DNA of 64,000 nucleotides from Beverwykella pulmonaria. Lineage: Eukaryota; Ascomycota; Dothideomycetes; Pleosporales; Melanommataceae. Under the pieces are notes generated by a model that made no database searches, was not told where the DNA came from, and was given only the letters and a program-made list of their open reading frames with translations. The stretch lies in assembly GCA_001599595.1 (NCBI GenBank), contig BCHH01000007.1:798391-862390 (forward strand), in the 5' to 3' direction. This document shows positions 35,568-46,859 of the stretch, in pieces (position 1 is the stretch's first letter; each line of letters opens with the position of its first letter). A program made the position numbers and the translations under genes.

Positions 35568-38500
35568 TCACGAGAAGAAGTACTTACTCTCTCGGAGGCG
35601 CTTGACGTCCCAGTCACCCTTCTTCGGAACTGGTGGAAAGGTGAGCGGAAGCCAAACTTGGATTCGTGAAAGCGCGTTGGTGGTCTTCGAGGTAATAGCC
35701 TTCTTTTTCTCCTTCTGTGATTCTTCTTCCGGCGGCGTAGAAATGGTGGGAGATACGTCACCTTCGTCCCTCATAGCTTCCGCCTCGGCGCCCAACACCT
35801 TTTCCTTCAAGGCAGCCATCTGGTTCGAGCTTTTGTCCTTCGTATCGCCCAGCAGAGCAAGCCTGAAACTGCTCAACGACAAGGGATCTTTGGCCGCAAT
35901 CCAGATACTGGTCGGGGTGACCATTTCCTGGCCCTTCTGCCTTTCTGCTTCGTTCTTACTATTCAACAACTCCTGCCTCCGGGCCTCAAGCGTAATTTCC
36001 TCCACCGAAGCAACTCCAAAGCGGCCCTGTAGCTTTAAACCATGATCTTCACGATATTTTCTTCTCCATGCCGTGATTTCCATAGCGACCTTCGAGGAAG
36101 AGATGAGGCTAGCGCAATACATGGACCCTGCATAGCGAGCTTTAAATTCCGCAGCCAGGCGACCCATGATATCTTCGGAATGCATGCGCACAAATGCGTC
36201 GCGGAGGATAATGTTGAGGTTGGGAATATCAGAGGCATGCGTCCAGAAACTGTCATGTACAGCGGCAAAATCTAAGCCTACTTCGTTGCATTTCAATGCG
36301 GATAAGAGCATATGGGTCGCATCCAGAGAATGGATGAAATTCGGTGGAAATGCTTGCAACTGCTTGCGTTTGTCAACGACATCGGATGATGACCTTCGTT
36401 GGACGCTGATCGACTGAAGACTCGTCTTAACAGTTTGAAGAGTATCCTTGCGGTAAGGCTGCACGACTGGCATCTTCAAGGGCGTTGTCCAGATAATGCC
36501 CGTTTTGAAGCTAGCCAGGGCTTTGTTCATGCTTGCCACTTTTCTGGCTGTCAACTTCTTAGGTGTCTTGTATTTTGGGTCGAAAGTGGGCAACTTCCCA
36601 TCAGTAAGTGCCTGAATTTTCTTGATCTGTTCTGGAGAAATGGACGTTGTGATGCGGTCGCCACATTCGCCGAGCCAATATTGGATCTCTTGTGCACCGT
36701 TGAAAATTTGACCCAATGCTTTGAAGATCTTTGTCACAATGTACATTGCCACACGAGTAAGCTCAGGTACGCCTTCGGGTGGCTGAAAGTTAGGAAATAT
36801 CTCTCGTAGTTCGTCGAGGACCTGCAGTTTTGCTCCCATGAAGGTGACACCATACACGTTGGTCATAACAGTTCTTTTGACCACTTTCCGAGTGATCTTG
36901 CCATTCAGAAATTGAGCAGTTGCATGCCCATCTGCAGCATCTTTCGCGAGCATCTCTTGAACGAGCTCGGCAACACCAGTGTAGATGTCCTGGGGTCGGT
37001 CTGAAGGCTCTAGGTTGACTTGACTGGCACCTGCCTGGTCGCCTCCCAGAGCAGCGTAGTGCTGGAGCCCATTGCAGGTTCCGTCCTGGTGGATAGGTAA
37101 GCGAGACACGTATCTTGTGGGATCGGGAGAGTCGAGTGCATTCTTCAACTCCATGCAGCATGCGAGACACTGCCAAGGATCTTCAGCTTTGGTCCACCAC
37201 CGTCCTCCACCAAGGGGATTTGTTGCGGAGTCGTATATTTCGTTGAGGTTGGTCATAGCGAATTGTTCTCTATCGCGGAGACTTGCTTTATCGAATCCAT
37301 ACAAATTGGCTAGATGGACCTTAAGCCATTGAAGACCAACAGTGCCGAGCTCCTTCCCGTTGGCAAATTTGAGCAATCCTCTTGCAAGGTCTGCTCCAAT
37401 ATGATTAAGAAGCGGCGGTACTGGGTACGCTCGGCCACGGAAGTCAACGCTGTGCGGGAAATATATCTTCTTCTCGTGTACGAATGCTCTGGCAACTTCC
37501 AATTGGAAGTTCTGGAAACATCTTTGTGAGTGAAAGCCACTTGAAGTGTTATCGTACTCCTTCATGCTTTTCAACCACTGTGCTCGCTCGAGAGGTGAAG
37601 CGTCAGCAGCAAGTTCCGCAGGCCGCGTGATAGGGAATTTCTCTGGTACGAGCTTCCCGATGCCTTCTCCGGCATTCCAAGCTTCAGCTGCCACACGATA
37701 GACGTCGTCATTGATCATCCAGGGAACCTTGCCGAGTACGTCGAGACCGGCGAGTACCTTCTCCATATCGCCGTTCTTGATGGCCGTTTGCGCATACGCT
37801 TGTTGTGCCATGTCCCCTGCCTTCGCCCGCACGGCAAACTCGCGCATAGTATAATATCCGCCTTCATCAAATGCTGTCCAGGGCTTTGGCTCAATGAGCA
37901 TGGGTAGCCTTACTGTTGCAATGCCGTGAACGGACTCTCCGCGAAGCTTTCGCTCTATTTCGTGGTGCGGGCCTATCCAGCCAATCCTCTTCCCCGAATG
38001 AAACGCAGTATGATGATGAAAGGCAGGTTGCGTGCTGGTTACCTGTTTCCCAGATTTAGGGTCTTCAACACTAACGGTTATAGTGGCTGATTGCAATAGT
38101 TTCTCTAGCGCTATTGCCCCAATCTTGGTTTTGATATGCAGTGGGAACTCTGTCTGGGCCATAGCATCGGACGGTTGTTCCACAATCGGTCCCGATGACT
38201 GACTTGTAAGAAGAGCCTTTGACTTGTTGATTTTGCGTAACCGTTTGAGCAAGTCCTTGCGCGTTCGGTTGCGTTGTGACTTAATGAACTTGCCGGTCCT
38301 CTGCTCAATGCTCAGGTTTATCTCATTCTCAATATCGCGGCCAATATTAATGGACAGAACGGAGATTTTGAGCGAGTTGGTTTCCTCACGCGGTCCACGT
38401 GCACACGACGAAATTACCCTGGAAATGGTCAAGGCGGCGAGCTTCTCGGCTGAACATTGTTCAAGATATGGGCCATATATGTGCCGTGGATCTGATACAT

Positions 38501-39821
38501 TGTCCTTGCCAGGAGCGGACATGACTTCCTTGGTTTTCTGAATCTCTTTCTCCAGAAGAGGCAAGAGTGCAGTGTACCAGTTCCACATCAAAGCCTGGAT
38601 TGGCTTGGACTGGAGGACTCCGTGGATTCCCATATCTTTCAACTTGGTGTCTTCTGCCTTCCATCGCTCCAGCGCCGCTTTTGTCGAGTCGTTTTCTAGT
38701 TGAATCTGACGCATATAGGCCCAAGCCTTGTCTTTATCTTCCTGAGTGCCAGGCAAATCGTGTGGATATGGGACACCCTGCCCTAGTTCAAACTGATGGA
38801 GTGCTTGTTTTAAGCTGTCAAGACCCAATCCCTTTTGCTCCACCGCTTTGAGGACAAGTTCCGGGTCAGGGATTAAACCGTGCTGAATGAGACTAGCGCG
38901 ACCAGCTGGAGTGCTAATGTGTACTTCGGGGGCCTCTGGGGCTGAGGGAGGTTCACTGAATTCATCTGGCTGGGACTTGATCAGCCTTTCCCACTCCTCA
39001 TACGAGAAGTCGGCCGAGTCATTGATTTCGTCCATGACGTCTTCCCCGTATTTACGTGCCAACGCTAAGTATTTGCGTATGGATTCCTCCTGCAAGTCCT
39101 CCTCCTGCAATGAGATGGACGCGCGTAGCAGTGTGACGAATGTGTCAGCGTTTGGCTCCAAGGCCTTCTGGATCATGCGTGTGTTGTACCAGTCTTCGAT
39201 GTCGGCCATGGAATCTGCCGACGGGTTCTGCAGAGCGACCTCGAGCTTGGCCTTGAGAAAAACATTGTGGGCGTTCACAACCTCGGTTGCAGAAGGGCTA
39301 TACATGTCCGTCAACCGTTGGACGATTGCCATGGCTCGGTCCAAGCGGCCAACTCGAATGCAAGCATGTAGATTCTGGTGGAGTTCAACAGGGTCGCCGC
39401 CAATGCCGTATCTTATGGGCGCAACCGGGGGGGCAGTTGACAACGAGTCGTGGATGACGAGCGGTCTTGAGGTATCCCACGGTATCAACTTGGCCAGGTC
39501 TGAAGGTGGGACAGGCGACACCCACGGCGGTGCGAAGCCATTGGGGCCGCCTCGAAGCGTCTGAAGAGGAGGGTAGGGCGCGAATTGGCCGGGCTGGAGG
39601 TCGGCAGCCGTGGCGAGTGAGCGCGTGTCGTTGCGCGGGGAGAGTGCAGGTGGAAGCTTCTGTTTTCGAGCAACGTCGTGGGTGGAGGTGGTGCCAACGC
39701 TGGCAGCCCATCGCATCTGCGCGGGGCAGAGCCATGGGAGCATCAATTGCGCCGAGAGCTTGGGGTCGGGCGAGGAAAAGGCGTCTCTTCGCAGCTTCCG
39801 CCGTGCTGCACGTGCGAGCAT
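35568..39821 (-). CDS. RPO41: Mitochondrial DNA-directed RNA polymerase
   Basis: Single exon, 1417 aa. This phage T7-type polymerase transcribes mitochondrial DNA in the matrix. The N-terminus (MLARAARRKLRR) is basic and fits a mitochondrial presequence. An N-terminal region with PPR-like helices precedes the polymerase. Catalytic motifs are intact: HQDGTCNGLQHYAALGGD with Asp913, KRTVMTNVYGVTF (motif B Lys and Tyr, about 975-990), and AVHDSFWTHASD with Asp1190. The protein ends in RLRESKYFFS, like the usual C-terminus of fungal homologues, so it is complete. A short low-complexity insertion (SPTISTPPEEESQKEKKK) lies near the C-terminus. Its length is close to that of other fungal RPO41 proteins. 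Confidence 0.97.
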   Translation of the reverse strand: MLARAARRKLRRDAFSSPDPKLSAQLMLPWLCPAQMRWAASVGTTSTHDVARKQKLPPALSPRNDTRSLATAADLQPGQFAPYPPLQTLRGGPNGFAPPWVSPVPPSDLAKLIPWDTSRPLVIHDSLSTAPPVAPIRYGIGGDPVELHQNLHACIRVGRLDRAMAIVQRLTDMYSPSATEVVNAHNVFLKAKLEVALQNPSADSMADIEDWYNTRMIQKALEPNADTFVTLLRASISLQEEDLQEESIRKYLALARKYGEDVMDEINDSADFSYEEWERLIKSQPDEFSEPPSAPEAPEVHISTPAGRASLIQHGLIPDPELVLKAVEQKGLGLDSLKQALHQFELGQGVPYPHDLPGTQEDKDKAWAYMRQIQLENDSTKAALERWKAEDTKLKDMGIHGVLQSKPIQALMWNWYTALLPLLEKEIQKTKEVMSAPGKDNVSDPRHIYGPYLEQCSAEKLAALTISRVISSCARGPREETNSLKISVLSINIGRDIENEINLSIEQRTGKFIKSQRNRTRKDLLKRLRKINKSKALLTSQSSGPIVEQPSDAMAQTEFPLHIKTKIGAIALEKLLQSATITVSVEDPKSGKQVTSTQPAFHHHTAFHSGKRIGWIGPHHEIERKLRGESVHGIATVRLPMLIEPKPWTAFDEGGYYTMREFAVRAKAGDMAQQAYAQTAIKNGDMEKVLAGLDVLGKVPWMINDDVYRVAAEAWNAGEGIGKLVPEKFPITRPAELAADASPLERAQWLKSMKEYDNTSSGFHSQRCFQNFQLEVARAFVHEKKIYFPHSVDFRGRAYPVPPLLNHIGADLARGLLKFANGKELGTVGLQWLKVHLANLYGFDKASLRDREQFAMTNLNEIYDSATNPLGGGRWWTKAEDPWQCLACCMELKNALDSPDPTRYVSRLPIHQDGTCNGLQHYAALGGDQAGASQVNLEPSDRPQDIYTGVAELVQEMLAKDAADGHATAQFLNGKITRKVVKRTVMTNVYGVTFMGAKLQVLDELREIFPNFQPPEGVPELTRVAMYIVTKIFKALGQIFNGAQEIQYWLGECGDRITTSISPEQIKKIQALTDGKLPTFDPKYKTPKKLTARKVASMNKALASFKTGIIWTTPLKMPVVQPYRKDTLQTVKTSLQSISVQRRSSSDVVDKRKQLQAFPPNFIHSLDATHMLLSALKCNEVGLDFAAVHDSFWTHASDIPNLNIILRDAFVRMHSEDIMGRLAAEFKARYAGSMYCASLISSSKVAMEITAWRRKYREDHGLKLQGRFGVASVEEITLEARRQELLNSKNEAERQKGQEMVTPTSIWIAAKDPLSLSSFRLALLGDTKDKSSNQMAALKEKVLGAEAEAMRDEGDVSPTISTPPEEESQKEKKKAITSKTTNALSRIQVWLPLTFPPVPKKGDWDVKRLRESKYFFS

Positions 39822-40251
39822 TGTTGCGGAGGTGGTCTATGGGGTATATTAAACGAATTAGGTGAAAAAATAGAAGATGGACCAATAAAATAAGCGCGAT
39901 TAAAGGAAGGGAATGCCATGCAGAGGGGTGAGTTTTGGATGGGGGGCACCGGACGGTGGTTGTCTTGAGATGGGTACATGGCGGATTCTCCAGGTAAAAA
40001 ATGTCGAAGTCGAAAGGTCCGTGCTGATCTCATGTTCGCGCGCACGTGATCCCGTACTCCGCACCACATGCACTGCTAATGAACGGAGTAGAAGCCATCT
40101 TGTCCATTTAGATTATATGTATGACAACATCTCTATAGAAATTTATATCACATTTTCCGTGCCCAAAACCGAAACCCTACACCAAACGCCAAATGAATTG
40201 AGACCACAATGCAAGCGGCCAAACCCCCTCGTTTACCCTGCAACACATCCA
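39822..40251. other. Intergenic, RPO41 promoter and 3' UTR of the next gene
   Basis: 430 bp with no ORF of interest. No clear TATA element was seen. Confidence 0.5.
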
Positions 40252-42426
40252 TTATGAACCCGTAACCTCTCCCTCATCTTCAGCGCTTGCCAGATCTATC
40301 ACAATCTCATCTTCCCAGTCATCCTCGTCTTCGTCTCCAAAGCAGAATAAATCTTTTGCATCGCCTGGCTGCACAACCCTTTGCTTTCCCTTTGGAATCT
40401 TGCACCCGCCCACCGTTTCTCTGAAGGTATTAGCGTAAATTGACGCAATGCCACTCACATTCCTAGGATGCACGCGCTCCCCATTATACAAGAGACGCGG
40501 GAGGTGAGGAATCTCAGGCAAATCGCCTTCAAAGGGGAGAGCGAGGTGGAGCGGGCGCGATTCCGGGATCACGGACGATTCGGTGTGTTTGGGAGGCAGC
40601 GGAATCTTGTCTCCTATGAGGAAGGGCTTGTCGGGATTCTTGGGTGGAGGCTCTGCGCCCTGATCTGAGTCCGCAGCTAGTGGTGGCAGGAATTCCTCAG
40701 GCGGATGGTACAGCTCGTTGTGTATCGTGACAAGCGATGCAGCCCCGGTTGTTCCGGGATAGTAGAGTGAATAACCACGTGCTCGCATCAGTTCGAGAAG
40801 GTATTCCGTCCACGAAGGGAGCGTTTCTGATACTAGTTTGGGCCTGGCGGGAGTCTTCGGAGTTTGGTGCTGCCTTGCGACACGTTTGCTGAGGAACGAA
40901 TGCAGTTCCGCCCACTTGTCCGCAAAGAACAGCGCTGCGTGGCTATTTGGGGCCTGCCACAGGAACTGCGCACTTGGTGCATTTGGGAAGAGTTTCATGT
41001 AGCGCGCCGTGTGCATGTCGGCAGGCTTTGGGGGCGTTAGTTTGGATTTGCCGTCCAGCAGGACTGTTGGCAGGTCCAGACTGATCCCCATGACACTTGC
41101 GCTGTCGTCTTCGCCATAGGAAGAATATTTGTACTCCAGAAGGGTGTTCTTGAGGTAGTGATAGTAAACCGGAGAAAGCTCTGCTTGGGGAGAAAGCATC
41201 AATACGTGTGAGTTGGTTGAGCTGGTAGGATAGAATAACTCCAGAAACCGAATAGCAGTGTCTTCTTGTGATGCACGCTGGTTAGTGATCCGACGCCGAA
41301 TCGTCAATTGATTTGTTGTGAGCGGGTTATCCTGGTTCGGAGGCCATCTGAAATTCTCCAAGTACTGCTTCACCGAGCTATCGATGTCGGCGGGCAGTTC
41401 AATGGTGAGCTGAGGTGGTTTTGATCCGCTATAATCGGCGTCCTTGATCGATTTTAGAAGGCGCATGAGGCCACCCGAGGCGCCAGATGGCACTTGAATT
41501 ATTATGTCTACAGTGGGCCGATGCCAGCTCCTGAGAGACCCCGCATCCAGTCTAGTCATCCACATAAGGCTCCGCAATTGATCCTTTGGTATTTCAATGA
41601 GTGGAATATCGAGCGTCTTGGTCTTGGCTCGAACCGCCCTGGTAAAGAAAGCATCTTCTGAAAGTAAGTCGTCCGTGATGACCACCTGGGGGTGGATGAA
41701 GGTCTGGATATGTATCAGGGCTGCCATGACGCTCGACTCGGCGCGTGCTTCGGTGCTGTATTCTGTGTAATCCGGTCTTGCATCATGCCAAATGACAGGG
41801 CATTTCTCTTTATCTACCCCATTGATCTCCAGCAAATCCTCCAACGGTATATCCTCACGGCCCATGAAGGCGGTGTGCACCCAGTTCCTATTCCACTTTG
41901 ACATCTCGCATATCATCGGTAGTAGCGTTGCGGCGCTCTTGAGATTCGAGATGGCAAACAGAACGTTCCGGTTCACAGAGTAGAATCCTTGCGTGTGCGA
42001 TGATCCGTGGAGGGACGTCGAAAGCCTGTAGAACTTGATCGGTCCAGTGTATGTACGCGACAAAGGTCCATCATCTGAAGGCGCAATGGTCCCGGGAGGG
42101 GGACCGTGAGTTTCGACATTGTCGGGCAAAGGTGCAATTGCTTGACTCGGTCCGTGCAGTCCTTCCATCCCAGTCGGCATGTTGTGGACGAACAGATAGA
42201 CCAAGTACATGCCGACTATGGCCAGTAGTATCCGCCGCCGCCGCCATCGCAGCGGCTTCTTCAGAATGCTCCATGTCCGTATCCGCGCCCTTGAGCCCCG
42301 CTTGTGGTCGTCGTCCTTCTTTCCTCGCTCTTCATCGCTGGGGAGAATCGTCTTGCTCAACATGCTGCCTCTGATCACACCCTCCTGCAGCCACCCGCGG
42401 TTTGTGGGTCGTCCTCCAGATGGCAT
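40252..42426 (-). CDS. Type II membrane glycosyltransferase-like protein
   Basis: Single exon, 724 aa from the first ATG at 42426. The layout is typical of a Golgi or ER type II protein. A basic cytosolic tail is followed by one membrane helix at about residues 66-81 (ILLAIVGMYLVYLFVH), a Pro-rich stem, and a large lumenal domain. The lumenal part has a GT-A-like segment (TVDIIIQVPSGASGGLMRLLKSI, with a downstream HVLMLSPQAELSP where such enzymes carry the metal-binding strand). A WTEYLLELMRARGYSLYYPG block follows. I recall similar fungal proteins annotated as glycosyltransferase family 2-like, but the canonical DxD motif is not obvious here. The C-terminus is strongly acidic (DEDEDDWEDE). 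The substrate is unknown. Confidence 0.6.
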   Translation of the reverse strand: MPSGGRPTNRGWLQEGVIRGSMLSKTILPSDEERGKKDDDHKRGSRARIRTWSILKKPLRWRRRRILLAIVGMYLVYLFVHNMPTGMEGLHGPSQAIAPLPDNVETHGPPPGTIAPSDDGPLSRTYTGPIKFYRLSTSLHGSSHTQGFYSVNRNVLFAISNLKSAATLLPMICEMSKWNRNWVHTAFMGREDIPLEDLLEINGVDKEKCPVIWHDARPDYTEYSTEARAESSVMAALIHIQTFIHPQVVITDDLLSEDAFFTRAVRAKTKTLDIPLIEIPKDQLRSLMWMTRLDAGSLRSWHRPTVDIIIQVPSGASGGLMRLLKSIKDADYSGSKPPQLTIELPADIDSSVKQYLENFRWPPNQDNPLTTNQLTIRRRITNQRASQEDTAIRFLELFYPTSSTNSHVLMLSPQAELSPVYYHYLKNTLLEYKYSSYGEDDSASVMGISLDLPTVLLDGKSKLTPPKPADMHTARYMKLFPNAPSAQFLWQAPNSHAALFFADKWAELHSFLSKRVARQHQTPKTPARPKLVSETLPSWTEYLLELMRARGYSLYYPGTTGAASLVTIHNELYHPPEEFLPPLAADSDQGAEPPPKNPDKPFLIGDKIPLPPKHTESSVIPESRPLHLALPFEGDLPEIPHLPRLLYNGERVHPRNVSGIASIYANTFRETVGGCKIPKGKQRVVQPGDAKDLFCFGDEDEDDWEDEIVIDLASAEDEGEVTGS

Positions 42427-42906
42427 GGGCACAGCTTACACCATGGCGCTCTATGGAGGTATGCGGTCGCGGTCGCGGTCGTGGTCGACACACGATTCGA
42501 TCGGCAAGGGCACTATGCTGGCATCGAGGGAGGCGGGAATTGAGTGATGTCGCAATGCCAGATTGGAAAGACTGCTCGGCAAGGGACAGGCGCAGACTAA
42601 GTACTAGAAAATAGAGGCGTCAACGCGTGTCTTTCAGAGGACACGCTCAGCGGGAAGCTCCAAGACATCTTAAGCTTGAGGACATGTTGTTGGCTTCATT
42701 CCCGCGGCTGACAAAGGCGATCCACGGCAGTTCGCCGAATTTAGCTCGCCTTGGCCGCGCTGTCCAATCGCTGCGGGCGGCTGTCCGCTATCAGACCCAC
42801 TTTCATCAAAAACACCACGAATCCCTTTCATGAATGGGATCCATTGGTCGCCATTTGCTATGTTCCCTACCATTTTGCCTCCATGAATCTATGGGGTATA
42901 TACAAA
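42427..42906. other. Intergenic
   Basis: 480 bp, including a short GGTCGC-type 6-bp tandem run near 42467-42490. No gene seen. Confidence 0.5.
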
Positions 42907-44589
42907 CTATGCCACTTTCTCTTCCGCCTCTGCCAGGGCCTCCCTCAACGCCCTCTCATTCCTGGGCTTGAAGATCACCTTGTAATGTCTGCACATAGTC
43001 ACCAAGCTCGTCGGATCCGCACTGCCAAGCACAGGATGCGTCTCGACCGGCGAGCCCTGCAGAATCTCAAAGCTGTTCAGCATCCGCAAGAACGTCAGAT
43101 ATAACTCCCTATTCGCAAGCAGCGAGCCAGCACACATGCGGTATCCCAGACCGTACGTAAAGAGCGGCGCATCCGGCTGCTCGATCCACCGCTCTGGGCG
43201 GAACACTTCTGGATCAGCCCACACCTTTGGGTCTACGAGTCTCAGTGTCAGTGAATTGCGGCAGCGGGTGGCTGGACGCGACATACCCATGTTGCACGCC
43301 CATGCGTTCAGATAGATGGTGCTTCCGGCCGGAATCAGCTTCCCCTCAAACATGATGTCCTTGACGGTAGCACGGGGCAGTGCCAGTCGGAGGACACAGT
43401 AGTATCGAAGACACTCGCGTACTAGTGCGACAATGTACCCGCACTTTTGGTCGTCGTAGGCGTCGCACAGCGGCTCTGCGTCGGTGTAGTGCTTTCGGAT
43501 CTCCTCAATGGCTTTGTGCTGGATGCCGGGACGTTGAGCTAGTAGCGCAACGCTCCATTGCACTAGAGTCGTGATCGTGTCCAGGCCTCCAGACAGCATC
43601 GTCAAGCTTATGCTTGTCAACTCCTCCTTATTTAGCGCAGCCTCCTTGTCGAGAATAACATTGGCCTGAATACACGGTTTGTGCACTCCTCTCTTCATCC
43701 GATCGTCCAAATTCTGATTCAGCCTCGTCAAATACACATCCCTTCTCTTCCTCATCTCTCTCGCCTTCTGGCTTCCGAAACTCAGCGGATTCAACCTCAA
43801 GATCGGAATATAGTCCTGCAGATTCCCCGTCGTGCTGCGAAACTTGCTAATTGCCTCCTCGACCTCCGTGATCTCGTCGAACATGGGGTCCTCCCGACTG
43901 CCCATTCGAGTTCCCCAGTTCAGTGTGAGTGAAAGACTTAGTGACAAGCGCTGGATCATGGGCATGGGATCTACGCCGACCTCTCCCGCCTTTCCGAGCT
44001 CGAAGCCTTCTTTCACGAAGTCCTTGGTTTCAATGTCGAGATGGTCGATGTACGTCGCGATCGAAGGTTTGTTCAGCGCGGATGCTGCTCCTTTTCTTCT
44101 CCGCTTGAGGGACTCGTTGAACGGCGACGTTCCGATGGTTGTTCCGGCTGTATTCGAGAGCACCTATCTCACAATTAGCACCGTTCTCGTCCTCAGTCTA
44201 TACCACGCCCTCCATCGAATTACCTTATGAAAGGTCCAGAACACTGGCCGCGAGCTCAGCGCCTGGCTATGCTGCCCGAAAATCTTTCTCGCCGCCTCAG
44301 CGCTATTCACCACTACCACAGGCACATTTCCCAGCTGGATTTGATACACATCGCCATAAACCTGTGCCCACTGCCGGTACTTCTCTGAGGCGTTGAACTT
44401 GATGTCTGGGATGTTGCCTACGAGCGGCCAGTTCCGCGGGCCTGGGAAGCCTTGAAGCCGTGCAGAGCGCCGTATGTACTCGTTGATGATGAGGTACGTG
44501 ACTGGGATGCCGAGGAGGAGGATGAGAAGGGTGCGGAGTGGGTGGGAGTGGAGCTCGTTTGAGAGGAAGGGCAGGATTGTAGAAATCAT
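42907..44589 (-). CDS. Cytochrome P450, CYP504-like (phenylacetate hydroxylase-like)
   Basis: Model: complement(42907-43232, 43287-44163, 44224-44589); 1569 nt, 522 aa, introns of 54 and 60 bp. The ER anchor is residues 17-35 (LRTLLILLLGIPVTYLII), followed by the Pro-rich hinge GFPGPRNWPLVGN. Other P450 landmarks are the I-helix region LTMLSGGLDTITT, the ExxR motif VRECLRYY, the PERW region FRPERW, and the heme loop YGLGYRMCAG with the Cys ligand. Stretches such as GTTIGTSPFNESLKRRRKGA and RMCAGSLLANRELY closely recall CYP504 proteins (fungal phenylacetate 2-hydroxylases). That would place it in phenylacetate/tyrosine-type catabolism, but substrate specificity is inferred only. No other pathway gene lies nearby. 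The gene appears intact. Confidence 0.88.
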
Positions 44590-45402
44590 TTTGTGTACTA
44601 GGGCCCTTAATATAGGGAAACCTAGGTTTTTCAATTTAAAAGATAATGCCCTTTTTGGAGGCGATTTTAGGGAGGTATGGTTCTTGAATAGCGAGGTTGG
44701 TAGAAGTTCGATATCCGTTTGCGTCCGTTGCGTGTCACAACTCACGACTCACAAGCACTAGACGGTAGCGACCCTCCCACCATTCTTATTCCTGCCCATC
44801 ATTTCACAGCTCTTCCTCGCTTCTCAAATAGCGTCGGCACTTGGGATCGTCATGCGGGGGGACGTCTGGGGTAGTGCGGAATGTGCGGAATGGATTCCGT
44901 GCGCGGAATGCACACCATGGTCAATCCTGACTACAGAAAACCTGAAAACGAGTATGAATTGAGGCTGAGATAGCCCAGGGCGCTGCGTTTGTTTCTGAAT
45001 GTGGATTAAAACCAGGTGAAGAGTGTTGTCATGTGGTCGGATTCGCGAGAAGCTTGATGAAATATGTTGTTGACTAGCAGCTTCTTCGTTGATAAGACTC
45101 TTTATGTTTGTACATCATGTTAAGCAACGAGATGGACTGAACTTGCTGCTTAGAGGTGACACTATCTTGTAAGCTTGTCATAATTTGGCCTTTTACCATT
45201 TTTTTTATATATGCTCTCACGTAGCTTATATCTCAAACATTCATTATCACTTTAGATCAACTGCAACCTCACTCATTCGAAATGTGCCTCCTTTGAAAGG
45301 ACACGTTTTTAATATTATGATAGTTATATCATTTTGACTTTCTTCAAGCACGCTAAGGAAACAAGTATCCTAGCCATCTAAGGCATCCTAGAGCTAACCA
45401 TG
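44590..45402. other. Intergenic, P450 promoter region
   Basis: It contains a cluster of GTGCGGAATG-like short repeats around 44876-44912. No gene seen. Confidence 0.5.
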
Positions 45403-45676
45403 TGTTACGTATGGTGGAGGCAGTCAATCGTCTGAAAGATCGACGTGTATTCAAGGAGTGCGAGGGCTATATATAACCACACCGGGGGAGTTGTATGGAC
45501 TAGGCTACCACAGTGATACTCATCTGCTGTACTGTAAAGCTAGATCTGTTTATTGCACCTTATCGAACACAACACAAATACACGACACACACACAATACA
45601 ATCATACACACACCTAACCCACCCTTACAGGAACTAATTAGGATAGTCAGTGGTGGGAAACGCAAGACACGTAACA
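45403..45676. mobile_element. Solo LTR candidate (TGTTACGT...ACGTAACA)
   Basis: 274 bp bounded by a perfect 8-bp terminal inverted repeat, TGTTACGT and ACGTAACA, with the TG..CA ends expected of an LTR. It holds a TATA-like CTATATATAA near 45468. The flanking 5-bp sequences do not match, so no target duplication is seen. No internal coding region borders it. Confidence 0.55.
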
Positions 45677-45771
45677 GTTGTTTTGCAAATGTAATGAATA
45701 TGGTCTAGAAGATGGCTGTGGATCGTTGGACGATTTCGTGATGTGGCGAAATTGATAGAGAGAGTGGTGTT

Positions 45772-45949
45772 CGTTGTATTGATTCTACGGAGTAGGGCTA
45801 TCGAAGAAATATCTATAGTCTTACCAAGCACGCTAGGAGCCTGCCAAGATCGTGAACACAAACATAGAGGTGAGTCAAATGAGCAAACATAGAGATAAGC
45901 CACATGAGCAAACGTCAAGGTGACTCATCATGTGACCCACAGGCCGACG
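45772..45949 (-). mobile_element. LTR-like repeat, second family, left copy
   Basis: Matches 48638-48775 in the same orientation. Shared blocks are TGTATTGATTCTACGGAG, GAAGAAATATCTA and GTGACCCAC. Its ends have mutated from TGT..ACA to CGT..ACG. It carries extra internal copies of an ATGAGCAAAC motif, which makes it longer than the other copy. Confidence 0.6.
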
Positions 45950-45968
45950 CAAATCAAGAAATCGGAAC

Positions 45969-46060
45969 ATTACTAGATTTCGACAAGGAAACTGAAGGAA
46001 TGGCTTGGTGGTTGATTACTAGATTTCGACAAGGAAACTGAAGGAATGGCTTGGTGGTTG
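45969..46060. repeat. Perfect 46-bp tandem duplication
   Basis: Two adjacent identical 46-bp units starting ATTACTAGATTTCGAC. Either a recent duplication or an assembly artefact. Confidence 0.9.
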
Positions 46061-46859
46061 AATGATCCCGGAGGGTCCTACGAAAGGAACGACGGTAAAG
46101 TGTAGGTTAATCGATTCCTAAATTACGTCCTCGACTAACCTTTCCGAATCACCATCAAAATATGGAGAACTTCGACTATTGAGAATGCGGCCACTCTCTC
46201 CAAATCTTGATTAGTACAGTTTATATTACATGGCATCACCTGGTAAGGGATTACATCAGTCAAAGCCTCTAGTTTCGCTATCGAGAGTACGCCCTTCGAC
46301 ATGCTCGTGTAAAAGCTTGATACCTCAAGCTAGTAGACATATTTCTTTCTCACGAAGCTGTCCACAGTACTTCCGCTATAACAGACACTCTAACCATATG
46401 TTGAAAAACTAGAAACCTAGTCGTAGAGGTGGTCAATCTAATAGATACATAAGTAGTATAACACTGCTAACAGATCTGGGTTCAGCGGTTTTACCTTGTT
46501 AGACATAGCTAATAGTGATTCTAGAAAAGACTATACAGTAGACTTCTTTACTTCCGGACGGGAATATTACATGAAATGCTTCCTTAAGCAAGAAGTCTTT
46601 TGTGAACTGGTGTAAAAAGTAGATGATGCCGACTTCTAGTTGAGAAGACGAACTCTAGATACGTTATTAAAGCCTACCATAAATCCATAGTTGAGGGTTT
46701 AACAGAGGGCTCTTGTAAGCTTGTACCTCTCTTGATTACTGTAGGAGTGAGAAAGATGAGATACATTTACGAGTGATTCTGATTAAGGCATGACAGAAGA
46801 GACAAGCTACATGCGCATACAAGTTTGGAAAAAGATAAAACAGACAAAAACCTCCTCCC
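46061..46859. other. AT-rich, probably decayed repeat; no gene
   Basis: About 800 bp with frequent stops in all frames, many of them TAG. The composition fits decayed transposon DNA, but I could not identify a protein relic. Confidence 0.4.

Noticed and set aside
38887..39564. 225-codon plus-strand ORF inside RPO41
   Set aside because: Antisense shadow of the polymerase reading frame; Ser-rich with no domain.
44590..44745. Upstream extension of the P450 frame before the chosen ATG
   Set aside because: The extra residues are basic and unlike a P450 N-terminus. The ATG at 44589 directly precedes the hydrophobic anchor.
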